From Alphaproteobacteria bacterium (GTDB lineage: Bacteria; Pseudomonadota; Alphaproteobacteria; Rhizobiales; Devosiaceae), in contig JAHJWO010000013.1 in assembly GCA_018828145.1 (NCBI GenBank), forward strand, positions 1-64,000: DNA of 64,000 nt, given 5' to 3'. The position numbers and the translations under genes were made by a program. Under the pieces are notes generated by a model. The model was not told the origin of the DNA, ran no database searches, and saw only the letters and a list, made by a program, of their open reading frames with translations. Numbering within the stretch: position 1 is the first letter of the stretch; each line of letters starts with the position of its first letter. Positions 8,451-19,670 of the stretch are shown piece after piece.

Positions 8451-9350
8451 TCAGGTGAGGGCGTTGTCGGCGATGAAGGCGTCGAGCTTGGCCTGTTGTG
8501 GGGTGGTGAGCGGCCAGGCGGAGGGTGGCCGCGTGGGGCCACAATCGCGGCCCAGGGCCAGCAGGGCGGCCTTGACGCCGGTCACGTTGGTGCCGTTCAT
8601 TTCCTCGGCCCGGATGTCCTCGAAGGCCTTCATGCCGGCGATCAGCCGATTGGCACCGGCATAGTCGCCGGCTTCGAGGGCGGCATGGATCGCCACCGAG
8701 CGCTCCGGCCAGACATTGATCAGGCCGGAGGTGAAACCGCGGGCGCCCACAGCGTAGAAGCTCGGCGCCCAGATTTCGGCGAGGCCGCCGACCCAGACAA
8801 TGGAGGGGTCGCAGGCGGCCTTGGCCTCGGCCAGTTTCATCGGATTGGGCGTGGCCCATTTGACGCCCTTGACGCCGGGCACGGCGCAGAGGTCGGCAAT
8901 GGCGCGGGTGCCGATAGTGTCGTTGCGCAGATAGATCATCATCGGCAGGCCGCCCGAGGCATCGGCCACGGCTTGGAGATAGGCGACGATGCCGCGCGGG
9001 GAGACGAAGGGATCGGGTGGCTGGTGCACCATAAGGGCGGTGGCACCGGCCCTGGCCGAATCCCGCGCCAGCTGGCAGGCGTCGCGAATGCCTCGACCGA
9101 CGCCCGCCAGGACCGGGGCGCGACCGGCCACGAGCTCCACGACGGCGCGGACCATGGTGCAGGCTTCCTCGGTGGTCAGGGCGTAGAACTCGCCGGTATT
9201 GCCGTTGACGACCGGCATGTGGAGGCCGGCGGCGAGGGCGCGGTCGAGGATCGGGGCGAGGCGCGCCGGGGCGACGTCGCCATCTCCGTCATAGGGAGTC
9301 ACCAGGATTCCGGAGATGCCGGTCAGCGCCTGGTCCAGCGTTTGCGTCAT
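8451..9350 (-). CDS. DapA-family keto-sugar-acid dehydratase/aldolase
   Basis: The 299-residue TIM-barrel belongs to the class I N-acetylneuraminate lyase/DHDPS superfamily. The carboxylate loop is GNTGE (50-54), the proton-relay tyrosine is Y140 in MMIYLRND, and the Schiff-base lysine is K164 in GVKGVKWAT. It lies 10 bases after the IlvD-type dehydratase gene. In such operons this family usually handles the 2-keto-3-deoxy acid formed by the dehydratase, either dehydrating it toward alpha-ketoglutarate semialdehyde or cleaving it. The choice between L-2-keto-3-deoxyarabonate dehydratase, a 5-keto-4-deoxyglucarate-type enzyme and an aldolase is open. True DapA (lysine synthesis) is unlikely in this context. 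Confidence 0.85.
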   Translation of the reverse strand: MTQTLDQALTGISGILVTPYDGDGDVAPARLAPILDRALAAGLHMPVVNGNTGEFYALTTEEACTMVRAVVELVAGRAPVLAGVGRGIRDACQLARDSARAGATALMVHQPPDPFVSPRGIVAYLQAVADASGGLPMMIYLRNDTIGTRAIADLCAVPGVKGVKWATPNPMKLAEAKAACDPSIVWVGGLAEIWAPSFYAVGARGFTSGLINVWPERSVAIHAALEAGDYAGANRLIAGMKAFEDIRAEEMNGTNVTGVKAALLALGRDCGPTRPPSAWPLTTPQQAKLDAFIADNALT

Positions 9351-9360
9351 GGATATCGCC

Positions 9361-11103
<1,743 letters not shown>

Positions 11104-11128
11104 GGAGCGCCTCGGGTTGGTGAAGCTA

Positions 11129-11142
11129 TGTATGCGCTAACA
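11129..11142. promoter_or_regulatory. Putative LacI/GntR-type operator
   Basis: TGTATGCGCTAACA, two mismatches from the symmetric TGTTAGCGCTAACA typical of LacI/GntR-like repressors. It lies 25 bases upstream of the dehydratase start and between it and the divergent LacI gene. Confidence 0.45.
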
Positions 11143-11268
11143 TTTGGGCCTGTCAACGCGGGCACGCAGTTCTTGCTGCGGTAAAGTACAAGCCTTGTTG
11201 ACGAAGCGGCGGCGGCCAGCGAAGGATGCTGGATACGCATTCATGGACACCTGGAGTTTGATAGAGGC

Positions 11269-12306
11269 ATGAAGAGCCGCGCCAGAAAGCCGGGGGACGG
11301 TCGCCGTATCTCGGGCGGCAATGTCACCATGGCCGATATCGGTCGCCTGGCCGGGGTGTCGCAGGTGACGGTGTCGCGGGCGCTGTCGGCTCCGGCCAAG
11401 GTTTCGCCGGAGACACTCGAACGCATTCGGGACGCGATCAGGGTGACCGGGTTTGTGCCCAATGCGGTGGCCGGGGCGCTGGCATCGAACAAGAGCCGGC
11501 TGATCTCGGCCCTGGTCCCCTCGGTCACCAACATTGTCTATGCCAGCATGCTGCATGCCTTCTCCAACATCATGCTGGGGCATGGCTATCAGCTGATGCT
11601 CTCCGAAACCGGCTTCGACCCGGAGCGGGAGGAGGCGGCTATCAGTGCGCATCTGTCGAGGCGTCCTGACGCCCTGTTGCTCACCGGGATCCATCACAGC
11701 GCGGGTGCGCGGCGCATGCTGCTGGCAGCAGGGATTCCCGTGGTGGAGGTCTGGGACATAACCGAGACACCCATCGACTGCTGCGTCGGCTTCTCGCATG
11801 GCGCAGCAGGCGTGGCGGCAGCCGAGTTCGCGCATGCCGCCGGCTATCGGCAAGCCGTGACCGTGACGGCGGGTGACGAACGAGCGATCCGCCGGCGCAA
11901 TGCCTTTGTCGAGCGCTTCCGCCAGCTCAGCGGCGGTGACGTCATGGGGGTCGACTTTGACAGTACGGCTACGCTGGGGGCAGGGCGCCAGGCACTGGTC
12001 GACCTGCTGGACCGAGGCATGCCGCGGGGCTGCCTCGTCTTCTGCAGCTCCGACCAGTTTGCCCAGGGCGTGCTGGTCGAGGCGCGCGCAAGGGGTCTCT
12101 CGGTGCCCGGCGACCTGGCGGTGATCGGGTTCGGTGACCAGGAGTTTGCCGCCCATCTCGATCCGGCATTGACCAGCATCCGGGTGGATCGCGACGTGCT
12201 GGGGCGCGTCGCGGCCAATGCATTGCTGGCCCGGTTCGAACGCCGAGCCGATGTCGAAGCGGTGCATGATGTGGGCTTCGAGATCATCCGGCGCGCCTCG
12301 GCCTGA
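11269..12306 (+). CDS. LacI-family regulator of the sugar-acid operon
   Basis: The 345-residue protein has an N-terminal LacI HTH preceded by a basic tail (TMADIGRLAGVSQVTVSRAL at about 17-36, hinge helix PNAVAGALASNKS). A periplasmic-binding-protein-like effector domain follows, resembling GntR/IdnR repressors (ISALVPSVTNIVYASMLHAF). It is divergent from the IlvD-type operon, and the palindrome between them is the expected binding site. The effector is probably a sugar acid or its keto-deoxy product; this is inferred from context. Confidence 0.88.
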   Translation: MKSRARKPGDGRRISGGNVTMADIGRLAGVSQVTVSRALSAPAKVSPETLERIRDAIRVTGFVPNAVAGALASNKSRLISALVPSVTNIVYASMLHAFSNIMLGHGYQLMLSETGFDPEREEAAISAHLSRRPDALLLTGIHHSAGARRMLLAAGIPVVEVWDITETPIDCCVGFSHGAAGVAAAEFAHAAGYRQAVTVTAGDERAIRRRNAFVERFRQLSGGDVMGVDFDSTATLGAGRQALVDLLDRGMPRGCLVFCSSDQFAQGVLVEARARGLSVPGDLAVIGFGDQEFAAHLDPALTSIRVDRDVLGRVAANALLARFERRADVEAVHDVGFEIIRRASA

Positions 12307-12355
12307 ACTTGTGGCGGCATTGTTGCCGCCTCCGGCCGCGGTATTGACGTCGAAT

Positions 12356-12392
12356 GAGAAAAGGTTTTACCTGATTGAGAAAACCTTTTCTC
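12356..12392. promoter_or_regulatory. Tandem LacI operators before second LacI gene
   Basis: Two sites 21 bases apart: GAGAAAAGGTTTTACC (12356-12371) and the perfect palindrome GAGAAAACCTTTTCTC (12377-12392). Together they also form a 13-bp inverted repeat (GAGAAAAGGTTTT / AAAACCTTTTCTC). The second ends 11 bases before the GTG of the LacI gene, which points to autoregulation of the LacI-GH127 pair. Confidence 0.65.
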
Positions 12393-12403
12393 TTGGATGA
12401 GTA

Positions 12404-13417
12404 GTGACCGTTCTCAACCCCAGCCGGATCCGCATCTACGACGTGGCGACGGCCGCGGGCGTCAGCATTGCGACGGCGTCCAAGGCGCTGAACGATACGG
12501 GGCGCATGACGGGAGAGACCCGCGAACGCGTCAAGCGCGTGGCTGCGGAAATGGGCTTCCGACCCAATGCCATGGCGCGGGCGCTGCTCAGCCAGCGCAG
12601 CTTCACCGTGGGCCTTTTGACCAACGATACCTATGGCCGCTTTACGCTGCCATTGATGGCGGGAGTGTCCGAGGCGCTGGTCGACCAGGGCGTGTCGGTT
12701 TTCCTTTGCACCGTCGAGGACGATCCGGCGCTGGCCAAGGTGCATGTCGATGCCATGCTCGACAAGCAGGTGGATGGTATCATTGCCTCGGGCAAGCGAA
12801 TTGACGGACGGCTGCCGGTCGATCTGTCCAACCTGCCGATCCCGGTGGTCTATGCCTTCAGCAGCGGGCCTGACGATGCGGTGACGCTGGTTTCGGACGA
12901 TGCGCAGGGCTCGCGGGAGGCGGTGCGCTGGCTGGTCGGGCTGGGGCGTCGCCGGGTGGCGCATGTCACGGGCCCCGAGAGCTTCGCCTCGGTACGCGAG
13001 CGCGCCGAGGCCTATCGCGCGGTCGTGGGCGGCGACGGAGAGGTGCTGTACGGCGACTGGTCGGAGGCCTGGGGTCGCGAAGCGGTCGACAGGCTATGGA
13101 GCGGTCCGGGCGCGGTGTCCGATGCGGTGTTCTGCGGCAATGACCAGATCGCCCGCGGGGTGGTCGATGCCCTGCGCGAGCGCGGCCTGCGCGTGCCCGA
13201 CGATGTCTCGGTGGTCGGTTTCGACAATTGGGAAATCGTCGCCGCGGCCACGCGTCCACCGCTCACCACGGTGGACATGAATCTCAAACAACTGGGCCGG
13301 GAGGCCGGTCGTCTCATCCTGGCGCTGGCGGGTGGACAGATCGTTGAGCCCGGAATCCGCAAGCTGCCCTGCCAGCTGGTGGTGCGACAATCCTGTGGGG
13401 GCATTGCTCCCCGATAA
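12404..13417 (+). CDS. LacI-family regulator of the GH127 gene
   Basis: The 337-residue protein starts at GTG. HTH IYDVATAAGVSIATASKALN at about 11-30, hinge FRPNAMARALLSQRS, then a two-lobe effector domain ending with the conserved DDVSVVGFDNWEIVAAATRPPLTTV. It lies directly upstream of the GH127 gene on the same strand and downstream of two GAGAAAA-type operators, so it likely controls both. The probable inducer is arabinose or an arabino-oligosaccharide (inference). Confidence 0.88.
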   Translation: MTVLNPSRIRIYDVATAAGVSIATASKALNDTGRMTGETRERVKRVAAEMGFRPNAMARALLSQRSFTVGLLTNDTYGRFTLPLMAGVSEALVDQGVSVFLCTVEDDPALAKVHVDAMLDKQVDGIIASGKRIDGRLPVDLSNLPIPVVYAFSSGPDDAVTLVSDDAQGSREAVRWLVGLGRRRVAHVTGPESFASVRERAEAYRAVVGGDGEVLYGDWSEAWGREAVDRLWSGPGAVSDAVFCGNDQIARGVVDALRERGLRVPDDVSVVGFDNWEIVAAATRPPLTTVDMNLKQLGREAGRLILALAGGQIVEPGIRKLPCQLVVRQSCGGIAPR

Positions 13418-13500
13418 TGCAGCCGGGCCGATGGAGGATCGGCCCGCGATTGCGACGCTATGCCTTGGCCGATGCGGCCTTTCAACCTGGGACCAATCCA

Positions 13501-15423
13501 ATGGCGACTCTGCAAAACCGTCAATTCCGTCCGCTGCCTGTGCCGTCCGTCACCATTGGTGGCTATTGGGGCGCGTGGCAGGACGCCGTGTGCGACCATA
13601 CGGCGGCGGCGCTGCTCGACCGTTGTGTCGAGGCGCGCATGCTCGAACAGATCAATCCGGACGTGCCCAGCCCGGGCATCGTGATCCCCATCATCCACTG
13701 GCTGGGTACGCCGCAGATGTTCTGGGACAGCGACATCGGCAAGTCGATCGAGACCATAGCCTATTCGCTCTACCGCAAGCCCAATCCGGCGCTCGAGGCG
13801 CGGGCCGACGCGATCATCGACATGTATGAGAAGCTGCAGGACCCCGATGGCTATCTCAGCTCCTTCTTCCAGCGCATCAAGCCGGAATGGAAGTGGACCA
13901 ATCTGCGCGATTTCCATGAGCTCTATTGCGCCGGCCACATGATGGAAGGCGCGGTGGCCTATTACCAGGCGACCGGCAAGCGCAAATTCCTCGATGTCAT
14001 GTGCCGCATGGCGGACTATCTGGTGAAGCGGTTCGGGCGTGGCCCGGGCCAGGTGCGAGGCTATTGCGGGCATGAAGAGGTGGAACTGGCGCTGGTCAAG
14101 CTGGCCCGGGTGACGGGAAGGCAGGACTATCTGGACCTGGCCAAGTTCTTTGTCGACGAGCGGGGCCAGGAGCCGAATTTCTTCATCGAGGAAGCGATCG
14201 CGCAGGGGCGTGACCCCAAGGGCGTGCAGAAGAAAACACTTGAATACAACCAGTCGCACCTGCCGGTGCGCGAGCAGACCAAGGTGGTCGGCCATGCGGT
14301 GCGGGCCATGTATCTCTATTCCGCCATGGCCGATGTCGCGACTGAATATCACGACGACAGCCTGACCCAGGCGCTCGAGACGCTGTGGGCGGACCTGACG
14401 CAGAAGCAGATGTATATTACCGGCGGCATCGGCCCGGCGGAATCCAACGAGGGCTTCACCGACTATTACGATCTGCCCAATGAAACGGCCTATGCCGAAA
14501 CCTGCGCTTCGGTGGGCCTGGTCTTCTGGGCATCGCGCATGCTGGGGCGCGGGCCGAACCGGCGCTATGCCGACACGATGGAACAGGCGCTCTACAACGG
14601 CGCCATTACCGGGCTGTCGACCGACGGCAAGACCTTTTTCTACGACAACCCGCTCGAAAGCACCGGCAACCACCACCGCTGGACCTGGCATGCCTGTCCG
14701 TGCTGCCCGCCCAATATTGCGCGGCTGGTGACGTCGCTGGGGTCCTATGCCTATGCGGTGGCCGATGATGAAATCGCCGTGCACCTCTATTGCGCGAGCG
14801 AGGCGCGGGTGGAGCTGGCGAATGGGGCCAAGTTCACCCTGACCCAGGACACGGACTATCCGTGGTCAGGTGATATCAAGGTGACGGTCAATCCCGACGT
14901 TCCGGCGCGCTTTGCGGTGTCGCTGCGCATTCCGGGCTGGGCGCGGGGCGCGACGTTGGCCGTCAACGGCCAGCCCGTCGCGCTGGAAGACCTGACGAAG
15001 GATGGCTATGCCCGGATCGAGCGGGAGTGGCATGCTGGCGACATGCTGGCGCTGACCCTGCCGCTGGAGCCGCGGGCGCTGCGCGCCCATCCATCGGTGC
15101 GGCAGGATGCAGGGCGCGTCGCCGTCATGCGCGGGCCGCTAGTCTATTGCCTCGAGGGCGTCGACAATGGCGGGGCGCTGAACTCGATCCTGCTCAGCAA
15201 TGGCCTCGGCAAGGCGCAGACCGCGGTCATTGCCGACCTGCGTGGCGCCATCGCGATCGACGTGCCGGTCTTGCGCGAGCGGGCGGAAAGCTGGGGCGAC
15301 GCGCTCTATGCCGAAAAAGCGCCCGACACCGCCCCGGACACGGCGCGCCTCGTGCCCTATCACCTGTGGGACAACCGGGAGCCGGGCGAGATGCTGGTCT
15401 GGCTCCGCCAGCGCGGGGAATAG
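13501..15423 (+). CDS. GH127 beta-L-arabinofuranosidase
   Basis: The 640-residue protein belongs to glycoside hydrolase family 127. The catalytic and zinc residues of the Bifidobacterium HypBA1 enzyme are matched in order: E317 (PAESNEGFT), E333 and C335 (AETCAS), and C401-C402 (PCCPPNIAR). The family removes beta-L-arabinofuranose from hydroxyproline-linked arabinans and related glycans of plant cell walls. No signal peptide is visible, so it acts on imported oligosaccharides in the cytoplasm. An ATG at 13417 would add 28 arginine-rich residues; I prefer the ATG at 13501 because the family N-terminus begins there. Its ribosome binding site is weak. Confidence 0.9.
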   Translation: MATLQNRQFRPLPVPSVTIGGYWGAWQDAVCDHTAAALLDRCVEARMLEQINPDVPSPGIVIPIIHWLGTPQMFWDSDIGKSIETIAYSLYRKPNPALEARADAIIDMYEKLQDPDGYLSSFFQRIKPEWKWTNLRDFHELYCAGHMMEGAVAYYQATGKRKFLDVMCRMADYLVKRFGRGPGQVRGYCGHEEVELALVKLARVTGRQDYLDLAKFFVDERGQEPNFFIEEAIAQGRDPKGVQKKTLEYNQSHLPVREQTKVVGHAVRAMYLYSAMADVATEYHDDSLTQALETLWADLTQKQMYITGGIGPAESNEGFTDYYDLPNETAYAETCASVGLVFWASRMLGRGPNRRYADTMEQALYNGAITGLSTDGKTFFYDNPLESTGNHHRWTWHACPCCPPNIARLVTSLGSYAYAVADDEIAVHLYCASEARVELANGAKFTLTQDTDYPWSGDIKVTVNPDVPARFAVSLRIPGWARGATLAVNGQPVALEDLTKDGYARIEREWHAGDMLALTLPLEPRALRAHPSVRQDAGRVAVMRGPLVYCLEGVDNGGALNSILLSNGLGKAQTAVIADLRGAIAIDVPVLRERAESWGDALYAEKAPDTAPDTARLVPYHLWDNREPGEMLVWLRQRGE

Positions 15424-15437
15424 GCCGCCCATATGCG

Positions 15438-15466
15438 GGCCCTCGCCTGACTGTCAGGCGAGGGCC
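15438..15466. terminator. Strong hairpin between convergent genes
   Basis: Perfect 13-bp stem GGCCCTCGCCTGA / TCAGGCGAGGGCC with a 3-base loop, between the GH127 stop and the convergent transporter ATPase stop. There is no T-run on either side, but its place suits bidirectional termination. Confidence 0.6.
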
Positions 15467-15479
15467 GCCGTGCCTTCGA

Positions 15480-16541
15480 TCAGAGCCGCAGGCCAGTCTC
15501 GGGGTCGAAGACGTGGACATGGATTTCGGGGATGGCGAGCGAGACGCGGTCGCCCGCGGCGATGGATGTCCGGTCGGCCTGGACCAGGGTGATGAGATCA
15601 TCGGCCGATGAAATGAAGGTCGTGGACCCGGTCGACTCGATGGCGCCGACGGTGATCTGGAACGTGCCCTGGTGCTCGACGACGCGTAGATGCTCGGGCC
15701 GCAGGCCGACCACGATGGACCGACCCGGTTCAAGGGGAGAGGGCAGAGGCACCGTGCCGCCATCGGTGTTTTGAAGCACGGCCGTGCGCCCATCCTCGGC
15801 GACCACGGCATCGATGAAATTCATTGCCGGCGAGCCGATGAAGCCGGCCACGAAACGGCTCACCGGGCGGTCGTAGAGTTCGAGTGGCGCACCCTGCTGC
15901 TCGATGCAGCCATCCCGCATCACCACGACATGGTCGGCCATGGTCATGGCCTCGACCTGGTCATGCGTCACATAGACCGAGGTGGCACCCAGCCGATCGT
16001 GCAGGGCGCGGATCTCCTTGCGCATATGCACGCGCAGCGCAGCGTCGAGATTGGACAGCGGCTCATCGAAGAGGAAGGCCTTGGGATTGCGGATAATGGC
16101 GCGGCCCATGGCGACGCGCTGGCGTTGCCCGCCCGACAGTTCGCGCGGGTAGCGGTGCAGCAGCGCCGAGAGGCCGGTGGTCGCTGCCACCTCCGCCGCC
16201 CGGGCCTTGGCCTCGGGCTTGTGGACGCCGTGCAGGCGCAAGGAATAGGTGAGGTTCTCTTCCACCGTCATATGCGGATAGAGCGCGTAGCTCTGGAACA
16301 CCATGGCGACGTCGCGCTTGCGCGGCGGCACGCCGGTCATCGTTTCGCCGGCGATCCTGAGCGAGCCCGAGGTTATGCTTTCGAGCCCGGCAATGGAGCG
16401 CAGCAGTGTCGATTTCCCGCAGCCCGAGGGGCCGACCAGCGCCACGAAGCTGCCCTTCTCGATGGCGAGGCTGACGCCCTTGAGGGCGTGGAATGTGCCA
16501 TAGTGCTTGTCGATATTGTTCAGTTCGATCTGGACAGTCAC
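15480..16541 (-). CDS. Sugar ABC transporter ATPase (UgpC/MalK type)
   Basis: The 353-residue ATPase has Walker A GPSGCGKST, signature LSGGQRQRVAMGRA, Walker B AFLFDEPLSNLD, a switch histidine in YVTHDQVEAM, and a C-terminal TOBE/regulatory domain typical of MalK/UgpC (LRPEHLRVVEHQG). It energises the importer formed with the two permeases and binding protein encoded upstream. Its start overlaps the permease stop by 4 bases. Confidence 0.93.
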   Translation of the reverse strand: MTVQIELNNIDKHYGTFHALKGVSLAIEKGSFVALVGPSGCGKSTLLRSIAGLESITSGSLRIAGETMTGVPPRKRDVAMVFQSYALYPHMTVEENLTYSLRLHGVHKPEAKARAAEVAATTGLSALLHRYPRELSGGQRQRVAMGRAIIRNPKAFLFDEPLSNLDAALRVHMRKEIRALHDRLGATSVYVTHDQVEAMTMADHVVVMRDGCIEQQGAPLELYDRPVSRFVAGFIGSPAMNFIDAVVAEDGRTAVLQNTDGGTVPLPSPLEPGRSIVVGLRPEHLRVVEHQGTFQITVGAIESTGSTTFISSADDLITLVQADRTSIAAGDRVSLAIPEIHVHVFDPETGLRL

Positions 16542-17365
16542 TTGAGGGCTCCCGAGGTGAGGCCGGAGACGATACGGCGCTGCAGAAGGACGAAGACGGC
16601 CAGGATCGGCGTCACATAGATCGCCGAATAGGCCATGATGGCGTTCCAGTCGGACGAGTTGGGTCCAAGGAAGCCCGAAAGCCCGACGCTGGCCGGCTGC
16701 AGGTTCTTTTCCTGGATGATCGACTTGGAATAGATGAATTCGCCGAACGCACTCATGAAGGTGAGGATGGCACAGACCAGGATGCCGTTGCGCGCCAGCG
16801 GCAGCACGATCGAGAAGAACGCACCCACGCGCGAATTACCGTCGACCAGCGCGGCCTCTTCCAGCTCGCGCGGCACGCTCATGAATGTTGCCCGCACCAG
16901 CACCACGAAGAACGGCATCGCCTTGGCCGCTGCCGCCAGCACCACCGCCGTGCGCGGATAGTTCAGCAACCCGACCTGGTTGAAGCCGACAAAGAGCGGC
17001 GTGATCATCACCGACGCCGGCAGCACCTGCAGCATCAGGATCAGGAACAGTCCGACATCGACCCAGACGCTGCGATAGCGTGCCAGCACATAGGCGCAGC
17101 CGGTGCCAAGGATCACCGTGATGGCGGTGACTCCGGAGGCGATGACCACCGAGTTCCACAGGAAGGTCGACATGGTCCGCCCGAACCAAACCTGAGGATA
17201 GATGCTGGTATCGGGCGCGAGGGGCCAGAAGGTCGGCGGATTGAAGTAGATTTCCGAGGCCGACTTGAGGCTCGTGACATACATCCAGTAGAGCGGAAAC
17301 AGGTAGAGTGCCGCCAGGGTCAGCGCCAGCGCCAGCAGCAGCCATGGAGTATAGGGCCGGGTCAT
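16538..17365 (-). CDS. Sugar ABC transporter permease (MalG type)
   Basis: The 275-residue inner-membrane protein has six hydrophobic segments and the EAA loop near residues 170-185 (ELEEAALVDGNSRVGAFF), which contacts the ATPase. It pairs with the MalF-type permease, whose gene it overlaps by 4 bases. Confidence 0.92.
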   Translation of the reverse strand: MTRPYTPWLLLALALTLAALYLFPLYWMYVTSLKSASEIYFNPPTFWPLAPDTSIYPQVWFGRTMSTFLWNSVVIASGVTAITVILGTGCAYVLARYRSVWVDVGLFLILMLQVLPASVMITPLFVGFNQVGLLNYPRTAVVLAAAAKAMPFFVVLVRATFMSVPRELEEAALVDGNSRVGAFFSIVLPLARNGILVCAILTFMSAFGEFIYSKSIIQEKNLQPASVGLSGFLGPNSSDWNAIMAYSAIYVTPILAVFVLLQRRIVSGLTSGALK

Positions 17366-18267
17366 CCGCGCACCTCATGACGCGTCGAACGGACGTAGAT
17401 CACCGAGGCGAACAGCACGAGCAGGAACATCATCACCGAAATCGTTGCGCCCTTGGCAAAGTCGTAAAGCTGGAAACTCATCTGCCACGACCAGTAGCCC
17501 GCCACGCTGGATGTATTGGCCGGGCCGCCCTCGGTAATGGCTGGAAAGAGGTCGAACTGCTGCAGCGTGCCGATCAGCCCCAGCGACAGCACGGCGCCAA
17601 TCGTGGACCGCATCATCGGCAGCGTGATCGTCCAGAAGCGCTGGAAGGCGTTGGCGCCATCGAGTTCTGCCGCCTCGTAGAGGTCGCGCGGAATGGCGGC
17701 CAGGCCCACGGCCAGCAGCAGCATGTTGAACGCCGTGCCCAGCCAGATATTGGCGATCACGACCGCCCAGATGGAGTAGTTCGGGTCCGATTTCCAGAAC
17801 ACTGTTTCCTGGATAATCCCGAGCGACTTGAGGATGGTATTGAGCACGCCGAAATCGCCCGCCAGGATCCAGCTCCAGATCGCGCCCACCACCAGGCCCG
17901 GCATGACCCACGACACCAGGAACAGCCCGCGAATGGTCGCGGCGCCTGGAAATTTCTGCGCGAAGAACAGGGCCAGGCTGAAGCCGATCACGAACTGCCC
18001 GGCCATTGAGGCAAACACGAAGATCAGCGTATTCCTGGCCACCAGCCAGAATTCGGGCTGCCGCACCACGTCGACGTAATTGGTGAAGCCCGCCCATGGC
18101 CGGATCAGCGTGCCCAGGGTGAACATGTCCACCTGCTGGAAGCTCATCAGCACGTTATAGAGCAGCGGCAGACCTGCCAGCGCCAGCAGGAACAGCAGGG
18201 CCGCACCCACCAGGACCAGGTCGAACCCGACGCCATCGCGCAGGCTGTTGAAAAACCGGGACATCAC
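17362..18267 (-). CDS. Sugar ABC transporter permease (MalF type)
   Basis: The 301-residue permease begins with a cytosolic stretch and a first membrane helix (LVLVGAALLFLLALAGLPLL). It contains the EAA motif DLYEAAELDGANAFQRFW near residue 205. It forms the heterodimeric channel with the next gene product. It is separated from the binding-protein gene by a short gap containing a hairpin. Confidence 0.92.
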   Translation of the reverse strand: MMSRFFNSLRDGVGFDLVLVGAALLFLLALAGLPLLYNVLMSFQQVDMFTLGTLIRPWAGFTNYVDVVRQPEFWLVARNTLIFVFASMAGQFVIGFSLALFFAQKFPGAATIRGLFLVSWVMPGLVVGAIWSWILAGDFGVLNTILKSLGIIQETVFWKSDPNYSIWAVVIANIWLGTAFNMLLLAVGLAAIPRDLYEAAELDGANAFQRFWTITLPMMRSTIGAVLSLGLIGTLQQFDLFPAITEGGPANTSSVAGYWSWQMSFQLYDFAKGATISVMMFLLVLFASVIYVRSTRHEVRG

Positions 18268-18293
18268 CCCTCCGCAGAAAAGTCGATATGACC

Positions 18294-18315
18294 GGCCGGA
18301 TTGCTCCGACCGGCC
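18294..18315 (-). terminator. Hairpin after binding-protein gene
   Basis: GGCCGG / CCGGCC stem with a 10-base loop between the substrate-binding-protein and permease genes. Such intercistronic hairpins commonly protect the binding-protein message and thin out downstream transcription. Confidence 0.4.
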
Positions 18316-18332
18316 CAGTCAGGGAGGAAGTG

Positions 18333-19556
18333 TCAGCCCACAATGCCCGAGATAGTGGCCTGCGCCTGGTCGAGCGCGTCCTTGGCCGACATCTGGCCGG
18401 TCATTGCCGCCTGGAAGGCATCGTAGATCGCCTTGGAGATCTTCTGCCATTCCGGGTGCGGACCGCGCGGCTGGGCGTATTGCAGCTGCTCCTGGAACAC
18501 CTTGAGCGCCGCGTCGGTGCGGGCATCCCCGGTAGCCGGCAGCGGAACGTCGCTGCGCGGCGGAATGTTGGAGAATTCGGGGAAGAGGCGATCGCTCTGC
18601 GAAGCGAAGTACTCGATGACTTTGAATGCTTCGTCCGGGTGCTGCGAGTTGGCGAAGATACCCAGGTTGAAGTCGCCCATGGCCGATGAGCGCGGACCGC
18701 CTTCGGTTTCGGTGGGCAGCAGGGCAACGCCCCAGTCGAACTTGGCATCGGCAGCCATGCGGCCCAGCTCCCACGGACCGGAAATGGCCATGGCAGCGTT
18801 GCCGGCATTGAAGGTACCGGTGGAATCCCACTGGCCCTGGCTCAACACGTCCTGCGAGGCGAGCTTCTCGTCGATCAGGGTCTTCCAGATCTCGAGCGCC
18901 TTGACCGCACCGGGCGTATTCACTTCCTTGAACGACCCGCCGCCCATCTGCACCCATGGCAGGAACTGGAACGTGCCTTCTTCGCCGGCGCGTGCCGAGA
19001 AGGTGATGCCGTAGACGTTGTTGGCCGGGTCGTTGAGCTTGCGCGCGTCTTCAAGCAGTTCGTCCCAGGTCTGGGGTGGCTCGGTGATGCCGGCCTTGGC
19101 GAACAGGTCCTTGTTGTAGAACAGCGCGATGGTGTTGGTCGCCTTGGGCAGGCCATACAGCTTGCCGTCCCACATCGCCGAAGCCAGCGGGCCTTCGTAG
19201 TAGACGCTGGTGTCGATCACGTCGGAGTTCGCGACGCGCTCGGTGATGTCGAGCATCGCCCCGCGTGACGAGAACAGCGCAAAATCCGGGTTGTCGAGCG
19301 AGATGATGTCAGGCGCCTGGCCGGTGGCGAAGGCCTTGAGGGCCTCGTTCACCAGATCGTCGAATGCCAACAGCCGGCTCTCGATGACGACCTCACTCTG
19401 GGAGGCGTTGAAGTCCTCCGCGAGCTTTGTGTAGAGCCCGTTATCGCCGTCGATCGACCACATCTTGACTGTGACCTGGGCAGCGGCGGGAAGTGTGAAC
19501 ATCGAAACGCTGGACAGTGCCAGCGTCGCGAGGAAGGCAAGTCTGGATAGGCTCAT
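18333..19556 (-). CDS. Sugar ABC transporter substrate-binding protein
   Basis: The 407-residue protein has a signal peptide ([20 protein letters not shown], cleavage after LPAAA near residue 26) and the extracellular solute-binding protein family 1 fold ([14 protein letters not shown] start; [13 protein letters not shown] and [20 protein letters not shown] blocks). It delivers a sugar or oligosaccharide to the MalFG-type permeases. The preceding Gfo/Idh and isomerase genes suggest an uncommon sugar or polyol and not maltose. Confidence 0.92.
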   Translation of the reverse strand: MSLSRLAFLATLALSSVSMFTLPAAAQVTVKMWSIDGDNGLYTKLAEDFNASQSEVVIESRLLAFDDLVNEALKAFATGQAPDIISLDNPDFALFSSRGAMLDITERVANSDVIDTSVYYEGPLASAMWDGKLYGLPKATNTIALFYNKDLFAKAGITEPPQTWDELLEDARKLNDPANNVYGITFSARAGEEGTFQFLPWVQMGGGSFKEVNTPGAVKALEIWKTLIDEKLASQDVLSQGQWDSTGTFNAGNAAMAISGPWELGRMAADAKFDWGVALLPTETEGGPRSSAMGDFNLGIFANSQHPDEAFKVIEYFASQSDRLFPEFSNIPPRSDVPLPATGDARTDAALKVFQEQLQYAQPRGPHPEWQKISKAIYDAFQAAMTGQMSAKDALDQAQATISGIVG

Positions 19557-19670
19557 TTTGGTTTCCTCCCAACAGTGCGGACGATCCGCAAAACCATCGG
19601 CCTGCCCTCCCGGCGGGCCGTGGAATTCAGCTTAGTTCACGCCGCGGGCGTGACTGCTCGCGGCGCCTGG

